A stretch of DNA of 64,000 nt, from the NCBI GenBank assembly GCA_008508345.1, contig QNGE01000750.1:168141-232140 (forward strand), written 5' to 3'. The translations under genes and the position numbers were made by a program. Source of the DNA: Paragonimus westermani (taxonomy: Eukaryota > Platyhelminthes > Trematoda > Plagiorchiida > Troglotrematidae). The notes under the pieces are model-generated. The model did not search any database. It was not told the DNA's origin and was given only the letters and a program-made list of their open reading frames with translations. Positions 63,963-64,000 of the stretch are shown here, in pieces; position 1 is the first letter of the stretch, and each line of letters opens with the position of its first letter.

Positions 63963-64000
63963 TTTTAAGTTGACCATCACTCACATTTGATCGCAGCGTT
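63961..64000 (+). repeat. dispersed repeat, copy B (cut by window end)
   Basis: 90% identical over 40 bp to 4197-4236. The match runs to the last base of the window, so this is the left part of a longer repeat. Confidence 0.7.

Overview
This 64 kb window looks like gene-poor nuclear DNA of an invertebrate animal, most likely a flatworm (fluke or tapeworm). It is AT-rich (about 60% by eye) and almost free of long open frames. It carries one clear spliced exon of a DEG/ENaC-family ion channel, a fragment of an RTE-like LINE of the kind abundant in flatworm genomes, and small assembly gaps (one 223-bp N block and two single-N joins). CpG does not look depleted, which fits a genome with little DNA methylation. 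There is nothing prokaryotic here: no operons, no ribosome-binding-site-led genes, no CRISPR, no rRNA. The species is not decidable from the sequence alone.

Layout. 1-7.3 kb: no recognisable gene. 7.3-8.7 kb: a damaged repeat area with a 194-bp direct repeat (7269-7462 and 8072-8265, about 97% identical), a (CAT)5 run, a purine-rich tract, the 223-N gap, and the C-terminal part of a LINE reverse transcriptase on the minus strand (8489-8734). 17.6-18.2 kb: a hammerhead-ribozyme-like core next to a perfect 20-bp palindrome, then a 46-codon minus-strand frame with a strong eukaryotic start context. 23.6-23.8 kb: an exon-like open frame behind a good splice acceptor. 25.6-26.0 kb: a tRNA-derived, SINE-like element. 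27.4-27.7 kb: a GC-richer patch with a faint reverse-transcriptase-like motif. 33.4-34.3 kb: the best gene in the window, a DEG/ENaC channel exon (N-terminus, TM1, first half of the extracellular domain) ending at a canonical GTAAGT donor. 39.3-39.9 kb: a 0.3-kb tandem duplication joined by a single N. 44.4-44.8 kb: on the minus strand, a broken copy of mitochondrial ATP synthase subunit g. 54.2-54.7, 55.0-55.2 and 59.1-59.6 kb: GC-richer, coding-like but unidentified patches. The window ends in a TA microsatellite plus 40 bp of a dispersed repeat that also occurs at 4.2 kb.

Interpretation. The rest of the channel gene must lie in plus-strand exons after 34316. I could not recognise any of them, so at least part of the remaining 29.7 kb is probably one or more large introns, with the ATP synthase g relic nested inside on the opposite strand. 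I did not find a convincing new multi-gene system. The items most worth checking are the ATP synthase g relic, the hammerhead-like element, the loss of the His of the channel's His-Gly motif, and the short exon-like frames at 18.0-18.2 and 23.6-23.8 kb.
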